Under the pieces are notes generated by a model. It did no database searches. It saw only the letters and a program-made list of their open reading frames with translations, and had not been told where the DNA came from. Positions 5,918 to 5,933 of a stretch of DNA of 5,933 bases are shown in pieces. The position numbers and the translations under genes were made by a program. Source of the DNA: Firmicutes bacterium UBA2530 (GTDB lineage Bacteria; Bacillota; Clostridia; Tissierellales; Sedimentibacteraceae); assembly GCA_002340985.1 (NCBI GenBank), contig DDNC01000023.1, positions 102,670 to 108,602 on the forward strand, given 5' to 3'. Position 1 is the first letter of the stretch. The number at the start of each line of letters is the position of its first letter.

Positions 5918-5933
5918 CCTATGTTGCGGACAA

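Noticed and set aside
1..5933. parS site (TGTTTCACGTGAAACA-like), CRISPR repeats, tRNA, insertion-sequence ends or riboswitch
   Set aside because: Looked for by eye and none seen. The longest non-coding stretch is about 98 bases and is explained by the hairpin, promoter and leader.

Overview
The window is an AT-rich, densely packed stretch of bacterial chromosome with all recognised genes on the + strand. Strong AGGAGG-type ribosome sites, AT-rich codon use, a TTG start and the clostridial form of the hydrogenase genes point to an anaerobic, fermentative member of the Clostridia (Bacillota). A cellulolytic Ruminiclostridium/Acetivibrio-like organism is a guess from protein resemblance; the species cannot be fixed from the sequence.

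Layout: (1) 1-1256 holds the end of parA (soj) and a complete parB (spo0J), the chromosome-partitioning pair, 10 bases apart. (2) 1243-1320 is a compact control region. A long hairpin that includes the parB stop codon runs directly into a consensus-perfect promoter, TTGACA-N17-TATAAT, and a Rex-like operator candidate overlaps its -35 box. (3) 1355-5863 is a four-gene operon: hydC (NuoE-like), a small thioredoxin-fold ferredoxin-like protein, hydB (NuoF-like flavoprotein with extra ferredoxin domains) and hydA ([FeFe] hydrogenase). (4) 5873-5917 is a strong intrinsic terminator closing the operon.

The hyd genes encode a multimeric, cytoplasmic, NAD(H)-linked [FeFe] hydrogenase of the type that includes the electron-bifurcating enzymes. 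By family knowledge, HydB exchanges electrons with NAD(H) at FMN, HydC and the iron-sulfur domains carry electrons, and HydA makes or oxidises H2 at the H-cluster, with ferredoxin as the second redox partner if the enzyme bifurcates. The maturation genes hydE, hydF and hydG are not in the window.

Nothing here is an entirely new system. The points worth a second look are: the H-cluster motif of HydA reads TSCSPGW, with serine where the prototype has a cluster-ligating cysteine, together with extra cysteines nearby; the small ferredoxin-like protein has only three cysteines; and a hairpin, promoter and possible redox operator are packed into under 80 bases. Two apparent gene starts (1316 and 4040) overlap a -10 box and a ribosome site respectively and were corrected to 1355 and 4049.
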